Counted from the stretch's first letter, positions 33,481-41,731 are shown. The stretch is DNA of 64,000 nt from JAAYCI01 sp031549285 (GCA_031549285.1 JAVBPZ010000004.1:1-64000); one strand, 5' to 3'. Notes: generated by a model from the letters alone, not told the origin. Numbers and translations are program-made.

Positions 33481-33628
33481 ACAATCGCCTGACTTTGAAC
33501 GCTGGAAAGCAACCTATGAGCGGAAGGGTTGTACCGAGGAACAATTAAATAGACTGGTCGCGCTTGGCAAGATAACAAAAACTGAGCGCGATTTTATTTT
33601 GGAGGGTGACGATGGCAAGTACAAATAA
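33473..33628 (+). CDS. XkdX-like phage protein (51 aa)
   Basis: Overlaps the end of the preceding gene. MAKQSPDFERWKATYERKGC then TEEQLNRLVALGKIT and TERDFIL matches the W...G-x-(V/C)T-x2-QL...G-x-IT-x-E(Q/R) pattern of the short XkdX family, found between fibre and lysis genes. Function unknown. Confidence 0.75.
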   Translation: MAKQSPDFERWKATYERKGCTEEQLNRLVALGKITKTERDFILEGDDGKYK

Positions 33629-34268
33629 AACAAGTAAGGGCCTCAATGCATGGCTGCCCACTGACCTTCCGGCAATGGATGATTTCAATACCGACAACCA
33701 AGTTGCCAGTGAAAATGCCTTGTGGAAGGACGACTACGACCCCACTGGAGCTGTTGCGGCAGCGGGTGGCATACCTGCATATCAAGCCGCCAACGGAATG
33801 AAGAAGTCCGACTATGACCCTGCTGGCGCAGTAGCAACCGCGGGCGGCATACCGGCTTTTGCGCTTTCAAAATCCGGCCTTGCCCAGGTCACAGGAACTG
33901 CCACCGATAACGCCATGAGCCAAAAGGCGGCTACGGATGCCTTTGTGGAAAATAGCCATGTAGGCGTAGGGCTATGGACAGGAAGTTGGACAAGCGGGAA
34001 CATCGCCGTTCCAGGAATATCAAATTATTCCCAGTTTTCAGTTGCAACCAACTTAGGGGACGGGGTGGCAACGCTCCTCGGCAGCAATTTCCGGTTTATG
34101 GGCAACTATGCCACCGACAGTCGTATTACGGTGGCTTCGTTGGATGCAACGCTGAGCGGCAATACACTGACCTGGAAGAATGGATACGGAATTCAATTGC
34201 TACCCAGCGCCACATCGTTGTCCGCAAAGCAACCTCTCACCGTTGCAGGAATCTATGGAATCATATAG
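33612..34268 (+). CDS. Tail fibre-like protein (218 aa)
   Basis: Start at ATG 33612 (GGAGG seven bases upstream). Two near-identical segments, YDPTGAVAAAGGIPAYQAAN and YDPAGAVATAGGIPAFALSK, are followed by QVTGTATDNAMSQKAATDAF, a motif common in phage fibres, and a beta-rich C-terminal domain with TVASLDATLSGNTLTW. Likely a second fibre or tip protein. Overlaps the XkdX-like gene by 17 bases. Confidence 0.7.
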   Translation: MASTNKTSKGLNAWLPTDLPAMDDFNTDNQVASENALWKDDYDPTGAVAAAGGIPAYQAANGMKKSDYDPAGAVATAGGIPAFALSKSGLAQVTGTATDNAMSQKAATDAFVENSHVGVGLWTGSWTSGNIAVPGISNYSQFSVATNLGDGVATLLGSNFRFMGNYATDSRITVASLDATLSGNTLTWKNGYGIQLLPSATSLSAKQPLTVAGIYGII

Positions 34269-34280
34269 GAGGAAAAGCAG

Positions 34281-35153
34281 ATGAAAACCGAAAATAAGAT
34301 AATCCCCATCAGCACCGCACGCCCTGGCATTCAGCGGGTGGGCTTTAAAGGCGTAACCATTCACGAGACCGCCAACTACCGCCGCAGCGCCACCGCAGAC
34401 AGCCACGCCGTTTACATGGCCGGCGCGGGCAACAATAGCCAAGTGTCCAGCCATTACTATGTGGACGACGAAAAAGCCGTGCTGTGCGTCCCGGAAAACG
34501 AAGTCTGCTGGCACGCGTCCGACGGGCGCACCACACCCGGCGGCAACATGAGCACCGTGGCGATAGAGATATGCTGTAACTGGGGCTACGTACCGGTGGA
34601 GCTTACCGGATACCAGAGCCTGCCCACCGAAAGCCAAGTGGATGCCACCACCAAATCCGCAGCGATGGCGCGGTTTACCGCAGCTGTGGACAATGCGGCG
34701 TATCTGGCCGCAGATATCCTCTACCGGAATGGTGTCAAAACCACAGATGGATATGTCCACCAGCACAATCACTGGGACACCAAGAACCGCAAGGACTGCC
34801 CGCACAACATCCGCAAAGGCGTTCCGTATATCTGGACAGTGTTTGTGGCGAAAGTCGCCTTTAACCTGGCCGCAATGCAGGGGAAATCGCCCACAGAAAC
34901 CGTCCCCGCGGGCACGCCTCCCATCCCTTCCGGCGACAACACCGGCCTGTTGCACGTTCAGGTTGGTGCCTTTGCCTCCCAGGCAAACGCCAATGCGTTT
35001 ATGCTCCGGGTGAAGCGTGCCGGGTTTGCGGCGTTTGTAAAGCCGGACGGCAAACTGTACCATGTGCAGGTAGGGGCGTTCTCCGACAAGAAAAATGCCG
35101 AGGCATATATGCAAGAGGTGAAGGCAGCCGGGTTCGACGCCTTCATTAAGTAG
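34281..35153 (+). CDS. Endolysin: N-acetylmuramoyl-L-alanine amidase with two C-terminal repeats
   Basis: 290 aa. Amidase_2 domain: FKGVTIHETANY with His28, AIEICCNWG with Glu96, and HNHWDTKNRKDC with His164 and Cys173 as the other zinc ligands. The C-terminal ~75 residues hold two SPOR-like repeats of ~33 residues (HVQVGAFASQANANAFMLRV; HVQVGAFSDKKNAEAYMQEV), likely for peptidoglycan binding. No signal peptide, so export would depend on the downstream holin. Strong RBS (AGGAGG). Confidence 0.92.
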   Translation: MKTENKIIPISTARPGIQRVGFKGVTIHETANYRRSATADSHAVYMAGAGNNSQVSSHYYVDDEKAVLCVPENEVCWHASDGRTTPGGNMSTVAIEICCNWGYVPVELTGYQSLPTESQVDATTKSAAMARFTAAVDNAAYLAADILYRNGVKTTDGYVHQHNHWDTKNRKDCPHNIRKGVPYIWTVFVAKVAFNLAAMQGKSPTETVPAGTPPIPSGDNTGLLHVQVGAFASQANANAFMLRVKRAGFAAFVKPDGKLYHVQVGAFSDKKNAEAYMQEVKAAGFDAFIK

Positions 35154-35162
35154 GGGGATTCT

Positions 35163-35528
35163 ATGGATACTATAGCCAGCATCATTGCTTCTGTTATTGC
35201 AGCTGTCGTCCCTACTCTGGCGATGTTCCTGTTTCAGCACACCTACAAGAAAAACGATGAACGCCGCGAGAAGAAGGCGGAACAGGCACGCGAAGAGCGC
35301 CGACAGGCAGATGCCCGGCACCAGGAGTGGGAAGGGCATATTTTGCAGTCGGTCAATGCCTCTCTTGCTCTGGGAGAGGCGACCGCCGAAGCAATAAAAA
35401 CCGGCAAAGCGAACGGCGAAGTCACCGCTGCCCTAAAATACGCACAGGATGTGAAGCACGGCCAGCGTGACTTTCTGGCAAAGCAGGGTATAAAAAATAT
35501 TTACGCTTGTAAAGGAGAAACAGCATGA
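35163..35528 (+). CDS. Small membrane-anchored coiled-coil protein in the lysis module
   Basis: 121 aa. One N-terminal hydrophobic helix (ASIIASVIAAVVPTLAMFLF), a highly charged helix (KKNDERREKKAEQAREERRQ), then a small C-terminal domain. Proteins of this layout lie beside holins in Firmicutes phages; it may be a holin-like or regulatory lysis protein. Confidence 0.65.
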   Translation: MDTIASIIASVIAAVVPTLAMFLFQHTYKKNDERREKKAEQAREERRQADARHQEWEGHILQSVNASLALGEATAEAIKTGKANGEVTAALKYAQDVKHGQRDFLAKQGIKNIYACKGETA

Positions 35529-35872
35529 ACATCGAACTTGTTAAAGCATTTATCCCGTTGGCGATAGAATGGCTCTCTTTTGCCGCGTTGGCAGTCGCAG
35601 CCCTTGCCCTACTTGTTGGGGTCGTAGTCGAAGTGATAAAAGGCGTAAGCGTTTTTAAAGAGGTACCCACTGACATCATCGTGGTGCTTCTTTCGCTGGC
35701 GTTTTCCATCCTTGCACTGTTTATCGCCGCAGCGTTCCTTGGTTTCCATGTAATGTGGTACTACATCGTAGGCGCCGCGGTGCTCGGTTTCTTTGTAGCC
35801 TTCATAGCAATGTATGGCTGGAGCAAGTTGGCAGCACTTTGGAAGCGACTGACCCCCCCCGAAAGTAAATAA
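35525..35872 (+). CDS. Phage holin
   Basis: 115 aa with three hydrophobic helices (WLSFAALAVAALALLVGVVV; IIVVLLSLAFSILALFIAAA; YYIVGAAVLGFFVAFIAMYG) and a short charged C-terminus. Directly follows the amidase module. Overlaps the preceding gene (ATGA). Confidence 0.85.
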   Translation: MNIELVKAFIPLAIEWLSFAALAVAALALLVGVVVEVIKGVSVFKEVPTDIIVVLLSLAFSILALFIAAAFLGFHVMWYYIVGAAVLGFFVAFIAMYGWSKLAALWKRLTPPESK

Positions 35873-35885
35873 TATACTGTTAAAC

Positions 35886-35921
35886 AAAAAAGCGCCAGGG
35901 TCACTCCCCGGCGCCTTTTTT
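35886..35921. terminator. Bidirectional terminator between holin and RHH genes
   Basis: A-rich flank, GCGCC-A-GGG...CCC-GGCGC stem, T-rich flank. Works on both strands; the last eight codons of the RHH gene (35901 onward) are within the hairpin arm. Confidence 0.85.
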
Positions 35922-36107
35922 GTTTGCCTGCAATGCCCCGTCTGCTTCATACAGGGCCTTTGTGTATGCGTTAATGGAATCATATCCCCTTGCCTTTGCG
36001 TGGGCTTCTAGGCCCTCCCTGGCCTCGGCCGGGATGTATACGGGTATGCGGTACATCTTATTTTGGTATTTCTTCACGTACTCGATTTGGCGCTTATCGG
36101 TAGCCAT
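35901..36107 (-). CDS. Ribbon-helix-helix (Arc-like) regulator
   Basis: 68 aa. YRIPVYIPAEAREGLEAHAKARGYDS forms the strand plus first helix, INAYTKALYEAD the second: the Arc/MetJ-type fold. The upstream region holds four copies of a 12-bp site overlapping its own -10 and the divergent promoter, so it probably represses both. The stop lies in the shared terminator. Confidence 0.75.
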   Translation of the reverse strand: MATDKRQIEYVKKYQNKMYRIPVYIPAEAREGLEAHAKARGYDSINAYTKALYEADGALQANKKGAGE

Positions 36108-36142
36108 ATAACCACCTCCACCAACAGTATATCACAGCCGGA

Positions 36143-36231
36143 ATAATAAGTACACATATAAAACAAACAAATAAGTACACATATCTTTGTGCACTTAGTC
36201 AATGGACAAACTATGTGTCCTTAGATATAAT
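36143..36231. promoter_or_regulatory. Divergent promoters with four operator copies
   Basis: Sites matching TAAGTACACATA: 36147-36158 and 36172-36183 forward (exact), 36186-36197 (10/12) and 36212-36223 (11/12) inverted. Forward promoter: TGGACA 36203-36208, 17 bp, TATAAT 36226-36231, with site 4 inside the spacer. Leftward promoter: TTGTTT (36165-36170) and TATTAT (36143-36148), 16 bp, with site 1 over the -10. Sites 2 and 3 form a palindrome in the centre. Confidence 0.75.
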
Positions 36232-36275
36232 ATAGATACAGACAAGGGGCGGGGCACACGAAAGGGGGTGTGCCA

Positions 36276-36365
36276 ATGACTTCTAAAGAGTGGGCAAAAC
36301 TCACAGCAGAACAACGCAAAGCCTACTACGAAGCATACAAAAAGCGGCTAACTCCTAAGAGCTAA
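36276..36365 (+). CDS. 29-aa peptide gene under the RHH-controlled promoter
   Basis: ATG 36276 follows AAGGGGG. Product MTSKEWAKLTAEQRKAYYEA plus nine residues is one amphipathic, basic helix. The promoter and operator directly upstream, and the fact that little else is transcribed from it, make translation likely. Role unknown; candidates are an antirepressor, excisionase-like peptide or host-modulating peptide. Confidence 0.55.
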   Translation: MTSKEWAKLTAEQRKAYYEAYKKRLTPKS

Positions 36366-36455
36366 CCGCCTTCCCTAAAAGGCAAGACACCTACCACAGT
36401 AACCCGCCTCTTGTCTGCCTTATTATAACACACTGAAACGTGGAGGGCAATAGAA

Positions 36456-36704
36456 ATGGAAAACCCCAAAAAAGTGACATGGTGCGAAAACTGGATAAAA
36501 GCGACATTTGCAAAACTACCAGCTTGGGCAACGGGGATTGAGCGAAATTTATTGTTTAACAAGGCGGCAAAGGCCGGGCTTTATACGCCAAACACCTACG
36601 GCACAGCTATATCTCAAGCCCTTGAAAACCTCGGCATCCAGTGTGAAAGCGTATGCAACGCAGATGGCGAGTTTCTATATCATATATTCAAAATGCCCAC
36701 TTAA
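36456..36704 (+). CDS. Hypothetical protein at the prophage right end (82 aa)
   Basis: RBS GGAGGG before the ATG. MENPKKVTWCENWIKATFAK, then GTAISQALENLGIQ, a small mixed alpha/beta protein. No recognised family. Lies between the peptide gene and the probable attachment region. Confidence 0.55.
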   Translation: MENPKKVTWCENWIKATFAKLPAWATGIERNLLFNKAAKAGLYTPNTYGTAISQALENLGIQCESVCNADGEFLYHIFKMPT

Positions 36705-36761
36705 ACCTATTACGGCGCCTACCCGGCAGGGCGGGTGGTGGGGTGAAAATAGAAAAGATTT

Positions 36762-36799
36762 ACTGTGTAGAAACTGTGTCAACTGTGTGCTAACTGTGT
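36762..36799 (+). repeat. Four ACTGTGT iterons, possible integrase arm sites
   Basis: Exact ACTGTGT at 36762-36768, 36773-36779, 36782-36788 and 36793-36799, spaced 11, 9 and 11 bp, about one helical turn each. They lie ~100 bp from the 3' end of the tRNA-Leu gene, where tyrosine-integrase arm-type sites would be expected. Confidence 0.6.
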
Positions 36800-36847
36800 A
36801 GCAAAAATGCAATTATCTGAAATGCCACGAAAGCTAATGAAAATAGC

Positions 36848-36891
36848 AAAAACCCGCATGAATAGCGGATTTGCGCTACACGTACGGGTTT
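36848..36891 (-). terminator. Terminator after tRNA-Leu
   Basis: On the complement a long imperfect hairpin, AAACCCG...CGGGTTT with an inner TAGCG/CGCTA stem, followed by TTTTTGC, begins about seven bases beyond the CCA end of the tRNA. Confidence 0.75.
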
Positions 36892-36897
36892 ATGTAC

Positions 36898-36982
36898 TGG
36901 TGCGGAGGATGGGACTTGAACCCACACGCCATAAGACACACGCCCCTCAAACGTGCCTGTCTGCCGATTCCAGCACCTCCGC
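36898..36982 (-). tRNA. tRNA-Leu (GAG), CCA encoded
   Basis: Complement strand folds into a class II tRNA: acceptor GCGGAGG/CCTCCGC, anticodon stem CACGT/GCGTG with loop TTGAGGG (anticodon GAG), variable arm of about 13 bases, T stem GTGGG/CCCAT with TTCAAGT, and encoded CCA. Its 3' end faces the phage, consistent with attachment in the tRNA 3' region. Confidence 0.93.
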
Positions 36983-37085
36983 ATATATAGGGGCGGCCCG
37001 CGATATTTTGCCGGCCGCCGTAAAAATAATTTTAGCATATGCGTCCCGCCTGCGTCAAGTGTGCGGATATTTTACCCCGGCTGCG

Positions 37086-37114
37086 TTGCCGCGCTGGGTG
37101 ATGTGTGGTATAAT
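37086..37114 (+). promoter_or_regulatory. Promoter of the GH13 gene
   Basis: TTGCCG (37086-37091), 17 bp, TATAAT (37109-37114), 40 bases before the start codon. Confidence 0.7.
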
Positions 37115-37153
37115 GCGGCTGGTTGTTTTACGCGCCAGAAAGGATGGTTGTTC

Positions 37154-38467
37154 ATGTGGTATTATGACGCGGTGTTTTACCAGATTTACACGCTGGGGTT
37201 CTGCGGTGCGCCGCCAGAAAACGATGGGGTGCTGCAAAACCGTATCGGTAAGGTGAAGGAGTGGATTCCGTACCTGCAGGAACTGGGTGTGCAGGCGGTG
37301 TTGTTCAATCCGGTATTTGAAAGCGATGCCCATGGGTACGACACCCGTGATTATAAAAAAGTAGATGTACGCCTTGGCACCAACGCCGACCTGGCTGCGG
37401 TATGTGATGCACTGCACGCGGCTGGGCTGCGTGTGGTGCTGGATGGTGTTTTTAACCATGTGGGGCGGGGGTTTTGGGCGTTTCAGGATGTGGTGAAAAA
37501 CAGGGAAAGCTCCCCCTATAAGGACTGGTTCCAGATTGATTTTAACCGGGACTCGAACTATGGGGACGGCCTGTGGTACGAAGGCTGGGAAGGGCATTAT
37601 GACCTGGTAAAACTGAACCTGCACAACAACGACGTGGTGGAATACCTGCTGGGCTGTGTGGAGGGCTGGATTTCCGAGTACGGCATCGACGGGCTGCGGC
37701 TGGATGTGGCGTATTGCCTGGACCCGGGTTTTATGGCGCGGCTGCGCAGTTTTGTGGACGAGAAAAAACCGGAGTTTTTCCTGCTGGGTGAGATGCTGTT
37801 TGGGGACTATAAAACCATTGTGCGGCCGGACATGCTGGAGTCTGCCACCAACTATGAGTGTTTTAAGGGAATGTTTTCCAGCCTGAATACCGCCAATTTC
37901 TTTGAGATTGCCTACAGCCTGAACCGGCAGTTTGGCCCGGAGGACTGGACATTGTACAAAGGGCTGCGCCTGTTGAATTTTATCGATAACCACGATGTTA
38001 CGCGGGCGGCCTCGGTGCTGAGCAACCAAAACCACCTGCCGCTGTTGTACGGCATGCTGTTTTCCATTCCCGGCATTCCGTGCATTTATTACGGCAGCGA
38101 GTGGGGCGCCGAAGGCAAAAAAGGCGGTGGCAGCGATGTGGTATTGCGGCCTGCGTTCGAGGCGCCGGTGAAGAATGAACTGTGCGCGCTGGTACAGAAA
38201 ATGTGCCACGTATATGCGGCAAGTGACGCGCTGCGTGCCGGTGGTTACCGGCAGGTGTACCTGACCAACCGCCAGTTTATTTTTGAGCGGCAGGCGGCAG
38301 GGGAGCGGGTGCTGGTGGCGCTGAACCTGGAGGAGGCGCCGCACGTGGCCCACTTTGATGCGGGCGCCGGGATGGCGGTGGACCTGTTGACCGGGACCAA
38401 AGTGGATTTTGGCGGCGGGCTGGAGCTGCCAGGGGAAACCGTGTGGTTCCTGCAGATGGAAAAATAG
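37154..38467 (+). CDS. GH13 family alpha-glycosidase (alpha-amylase/cyclomaltodextrinase-like)
   Basis: 437 aa from ATG 37154 (AAAGGA upstream). Conserved GH13 regions: DGVFNHVG (region I), GLRLDVAY with the nucleophile Asp (region II), LLGEML with the acid/base Glu (region III), FIDNHDVTR with the third Asp (region IV), within a (beta/alpha)8 barrel, then a short C-terminal beta domain. No signal peptide, so it acts in the cytoplasm on imported oligosaccharides. Single gene flanked by its own promoter and terminator. Substrate cannot be set from sequence. Confidence 0.9.
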   Translation: MWYYDAVFYQIYTLGFCGAPPENDGVLQNRIGKVKEWIPYLQELGVQAVLFNPVFESDAHGYDTRDYKKVDVRLGTNADLAAVCDALHAAGLRVVLDGVFNHVGRGFWAFQDVVKNRESSPYKDWFQIDFNRDSNYGDGLWYEGWEGHYDLVKLNLHNNDVVEYLLGCVEGWISEYGIDGLRLDVAYCLDPGFMARLRSFVDEKKPEFFLLGEMLFGDYKTIVRPDMLESATNYECFKGMFSSLNTANFFEIAYSLNRQFGPEDWTLYKGLRLLNFIDNHDVTRAASVLSNQNHLPLLYGMLFSIPGIPCIYYGSEWGAEGKKGGGSDVVLRPAFEAPVKNELCALVQKMCHVYAASDALRAGGYRQVYLTNRQFIFERQAAGERVLVALNLEEAPHVAHFDAGAGMAVDLLTGTKVDFGGGLELPGETVWFLQMEK

Positions 38468-38481
38468 AATTTGCCATAAGG

Positions 38482-38522
38482 AAAAAAGAGCCCTTGCCGC
38501 CAGCGCGGTAAGGGCTCTTTTG
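38482..38522. terminator. Bidirectional terminator
   Basis: AAAGAGCCCTTGCCGC-CAGC-GCGGTAAGGGCTCTTT stem with A-rich and T-rich flanks. Serves the GH13 gene and the glycan operon that ends from the other side. Confidence 0.9.
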
Positions 38523-38590
38523 CAATCTGGTTCTGGAGTTTGCGCGAAACAAAACAGTGCGCGCCCTGGGTGCCACGTGCGCGCAAAGGC

Positions 38591-40000
38591 TTACGTGAAC
38601 ATCAAAAAGGGAACCCAAGCGCGTATATCGGTATCATAGCGGTATATAGCGCCGGTTTCTTGGCTTACCGCGTACCTTGCCAGCAGTGTAGCATTTGGCG
38701 CGTCGCTGTCGTACCGCAGAAAAGCATAGCATTGCTGGTTGTCTATGGCAAGGTCATCGCCCAGAAGCAGGACGTGCGGCGCCTCGATGGAATAGCGTTT
38801 GATGACCCAGGCTTTGGCGGTGTCGCTGGTGACCTTCTGTTTGCTCCAGACCCAGGGGCTGCCGGGGCGGGCGGTGGTTTCGTCCTTTAAAACCTGCGGC
38901 ATACCGGGGAAGAACAGCTGGAACGCCTCATTGCGGACATGCAGGCCGTCGTAAAAATCTTTCTCATACGCGCCTACCACAAAGGGGTTGTAGCTGCCAT
39001 ACACAGGAATGCCGTGTTCTTTGGCATAGTCTTGGAACCAGGGTTCAGTCAGGAAAAAGCCGGGGTAACGTTCCGGTTGTTCGGCCGCATAGGTATACAC
39101 AATGGGGTGGTAGGGCGCAAGCACAAAAATGATATTTACGCCGCGCCCCTGGGCATACTGAATAAACCGGTCGAAAATATCACACAATGTTTCATCCGGC
39201 GCGGTATAGCCCTCCATGCGCAGGAAGGTTCCGGCCTCGGCATGGGCGCGGGCGTCTACTTCCCCCACGTCCTCCTGGCGAAAATCATAGGAATACAACA
39301 CCGAGCCGTCCGACATTTTCACGTTGCCGCTTTGCCGCGCAACATCGCCGCTGACGGTTTTGGGCTGCACTTCATCCTTGCTGTCCACAAAGTAGTACTG
39401 CAGGTTGTCCTGAAAATATGCCGGGCTGAGCATTGCGTAATAGTTGCTGCTGTTGTCCGGTGGGGTGTACCCGGCGTCTATGCCCAGCTTCAGGGTAAGG
39501 AATTCCTCGTACCACCCTGTGTCACTGCGCTCGCTCCAGGCATCCGCCTCGCCGGACAAGAGCCAGGGGTCCAGCCCGATGATCAGGTTTTTGGGCAGTT
39601 TGTCCGCCCGGTCAAACAGGTAAAAGGTACCCAGGATATCCCGGAAATCGGCGCCGCTCATGCCGCAGTTATAAAAGCTGTCGGTGCCGGCAGTATCGTG
39701 GTTCATCTGCAAAATGCGGCTGGAACCCAGCGCCACCGTGTCCAGCGGTTCCTCCAGGTTTTGCACGTACAGCTCGGTAATGGCTCGTTCATCCATGGTG
39801 TCATAATCAATTAAATTTTCCCCGGATAGCAAAGAAAGAGCAATCGAACGCTCGAACCGTTCGCCGTGGAACAGTCCATCACGGTCCACGGTGAAGTTGA
39901 TCAGCAGCATGGCGATGGGAATGGGCAGCAGCAGGGCCAGCTTGATAACAATTTTTGCGCCGGTCCAAAAACCACGCTCCAGCTTGCGCAGGATGAACAT
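38591..40000 (-). CDS. SGNH-fold membrane-anchored protein, partner of the MBOAT-like protein
   Basis: 469 aa. One N-terminal helix (IVIKLALLLPIPIAMLLINF) and a large extracytoplasmic domain. Block I is LGSSRIL (candidate Ser), and DGLHVRN near residue 380 gives the DxxH pair, as in DltD/AlgX-type proteins. Such proteins work with MBOAT partners in O-acylation of surface polymers. It is the last gene of the leftward glycan operon, though a 165-bp AT-rich gap before it may hold a further promoter. Confidence 0.75.
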   Translation of the reverse strand: MFILRKLERGFWTGAKIVIKLALLLPIPIAMLLINFTVDRDGLFHGERFERSIALSLLSGENLIDYDTMDERAITELYVQNLEEPLDTVALGSSRILQMNHDTAGTDSFYNCGMSGADFRDILGTFYLFDRADKLPKNLIIGLDPWLLSGEADAWSERSDTGWYEEFLTLKLGIDAGYTPPDNSSNYYAMLSPAYFQDNLQYYFVDSKDEVQPKTVSGDVARQSGNVKMSDGSVLYSYDFRQEDVGEVDARAHAEAGTFLRMEGYTAPDETLCDIFDRFIQYAQGRGVNIIFVLAPYHPIVYTYAAEQPERYPGFFLTEPWFQDYAKEHGIPVYGSYNPFVVGAYEKDFYDGLHVRNEAFQLFFPGMPQVLKDETTARPGSPWVWSKQKVTSDTAKAWVIKRYSIEAPHVLLLGDDLAIDNQQCYAFLRYDSDAPNATLLARYAVSQETGAIYRYDTDIRAWVPFLMFT

Positions 40001-40165
40001 ATCTGGCCCTCCTTTTTTGTGGTAGTGTTAGATAGTAAAGAATTTAAATGGCCTAAACAGAATACCATAAAAGTAAAATGAACGTGTGAAAAGGAACAGA
40101 GAAAGCCTAGGCTGCGGCAAAGGGCGCAATCTCCTGTGGCGGGCGGAGGCAGTAGCATTGAATTG

Positions 40166-41731
40166 TCATATCGGCAGCGTCAGCCCGAACAGCGCATAGA
40201 ACTTTTCCAGAAGCTCGGCGGCAAAAGCACCAAAATGCTCGAAGGTAAAGGAAATGATGACCGATGGCTGGGCGGAAAAAACGCCGAACAAGAACAGCGC
40301 ACACAGCAGCACCAGATACAGCGGCCAGCGGACAAAAAACAAACGCCGGCGTATCCAGTCCGCCACCGTGCTGCCGGGGCGAATGGCGAAACCTTCTACC
40401 AGCACCACCAGGAAGATGGATGCGCCCAGCACGATCCACTGCATTTCGCCAAAGCCTGCCGCCGTAAGCGCCAGCGGCAGCATACCGCTGAACAGCAGGT
40501 TCCACCCGGCAAACAGGGCTTTCAGGCTGCCGACCACCGAGGCGTTCAGCAGCGCGTCCGCATATAAAAAGGTGGTGGCGCAGAACAACAGGCACACGCC
40601 AAAGCGGCTGAAAAAACCGCGCACAAAACGATTCCGGTACACGGGGATGCGTGCAACCAGCTGTTCCTTGCGGGTGAAGAGTGCCTTGCCAATGATGGAA
40701 ACGGCGGCGCAGGCAACGCCCCAGAACAGGAATTTATATCCGACGCCATACCAGGCTGCCCCCAAAAGGAAACACAGCAGCATGGTGGCTAGCTTCACGG
40801 GCATGGCCAGTTTTTTGCCGCCCAGCGGAATGTAAACGGTGTCCCGCAGAAACCCGGTGAGTGAAGACTGCCACCGGCGCCACAGGCCCCAGTAAGTTTT
40901 GGCGCCGAATGGGTTCTGGAAATCCTCCGCCATGGAAAGGCCCAGCATGCGCGCGCTGCCGGTGGCAATGTCCAGCAGACCGCTGAACTCGGCATAAAAC
41001 TGGTAGGTGAACAGCAGGACGGCGAGAGCAATCTCCGGGCCGGAATACCGCAGCGGAACAGACAAAACCCGGCTGGTGAAAGGCGCCAGCCCCGCCGCAA
41101 TGACCGTGCATTTGAAGAAGCCCCACAGTACCCGGAACAGGCCGCCGGCTACCCGGTTGTAGGAAAATGCAGGTGGGCTGCGGTATTGCGGCAGCATATC
41201 GGCCGCCCGGTTGATGGGCCCGGTGACGATGGCGGGAAAGAAGCTGACATATAGCGCATACAGCGCAGGGTTCTTTTCCAACGGCACGGTGCCCCGGTAC
41301 ACGTCCACCGCATAACGGACGGTTTGCAGCGTGTAAAATGCCAGGCCCAGCGGCATACCCAGCAGCAGCCAGGGGAGTGCGGTGCCGGTCTCTTGGGCAG
41401 CGTCGGCCACCAGCGCCATGTCTGGGAAGGTGGTGATTTTGTAATAGACCAGCAGCCCCAGACAAGCCGCCACCGACACAGCCAAAAACACCCGCCGCAA
41501 CGCCTTTTGTTTACACAGCGCAATGCCGAACGCGCAGCCGTAGCTGAGCAATGTGGCCCCAGCCAACATGGCCAGTGCGGGCAGGTTTCGGGTGATATCC
41601 ACCGGGTCGTACAGGTAAAAAGCATAGCTGCACACCAGCAGCCAGACATAGCGAATTTTGCGCGGGAAAAGATACACCGTCAGCGCGACGATGCAGACAA
41701 AAAGCAAGAATATTGCTGAATTCAATGCCAT
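40166..41731 (-). CDS. MBOAT-family membrane protein lacking the conserved histidines
   Basis: 521 aa, about ten or more membrane helices. The family region FQNPFGAKTYWGLWRRWQSS followed by FLRDTVYIPLGG is clear, but the usual RRWHxS has Gln in place of His, and the catalytic LWHG motif is AWYG (GAAWYGVGYKFLFWG). Both normally invariant histidines are thus missing. It may be a non-catalytic transporter-like paralogue, or use other residues. Paired with the SGNH gene. No good RBS is seen before this ATG. Confidence 0.8.
   Translation of the reverse strand: MALNSAIFLLFVCIVALTVYLFPRKIRYVWLLVCSYAFYLYDPVDITRNLPALAMLAGATLLSYGCAFGIALCKQKALRRVFLAVSVAACLGLLVYYKITTFPDMALVADAAQETGTALPWLLLGMPLGLAFYTLQTVRYAVDVYRGTVPLEKNPALYALYVSFFPAIVTGPINRAADMLPQYRSPPAFSYNRVAGGLFRVLWGFFKCTVIAAGLAPFTSRVLSVPLRYSGPEIALAVLLFTYQFYAEFSGLLDIATGSARMLGLSMAEDFQNPFGAKTYWGLWRRWQSSLTGFLRDTVYIPLGGKKLAMPVKLATMLLCFLLGAAWYGVGYKFLFWGVACAAVSIIGKALFTRKEQLVARIPVYRNRFVRGFFSRFGVCLLFCATTFLYADALLNASVVGSLKALFAGWNLLFSGMLPLALTAAGFGEMQWIVLGASIFLVVLVEGFAIRPGSTVADWIRRRLFFVRWPLYLVLLCALFLFGVFSAQPSVIISFTFEHFGAFAAELLEKFYALFGLTLPI

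Larger units (their letters stand above)
1..36897. mobile_element. Prophage (siphophage), left end outside the window
   Basis: Phage modules run in the usual order: replication and recombination (about 870-6,360), late regulator (12,126), packaging (14,391-16,047), head (16,067-23,485), tail (23,485-34,268), lysis (34,281-35,872). The right limit is placed at the 3' end of the tRNA-Leu gene on the complement (36,898-36,982); chromosomal metabolic genes start immediately beyond. No integrase, lysogeny repressor or left attachment repeat is visible, so these must lie left of position 1. The tail and head protein families are those of long-tailed, non-contractile phages of Firmicutes. The exact right boundary is inferred. 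Confidence 0.9.

Noticed and set aside
34200..35339. Long frame (379 codons) opposite the endolysin
   Set aside because: Antisense to an amidase with intact zinc ligands; no start signals.
37055..38353. Long open frame (432 codons) opposite the GH13 gene
   Set aside because: Antisense to a clear glycosidase with catalytic motifs; the frame is open because of GC-rich third positions and yields a His/Gln/Arg-rich composition.
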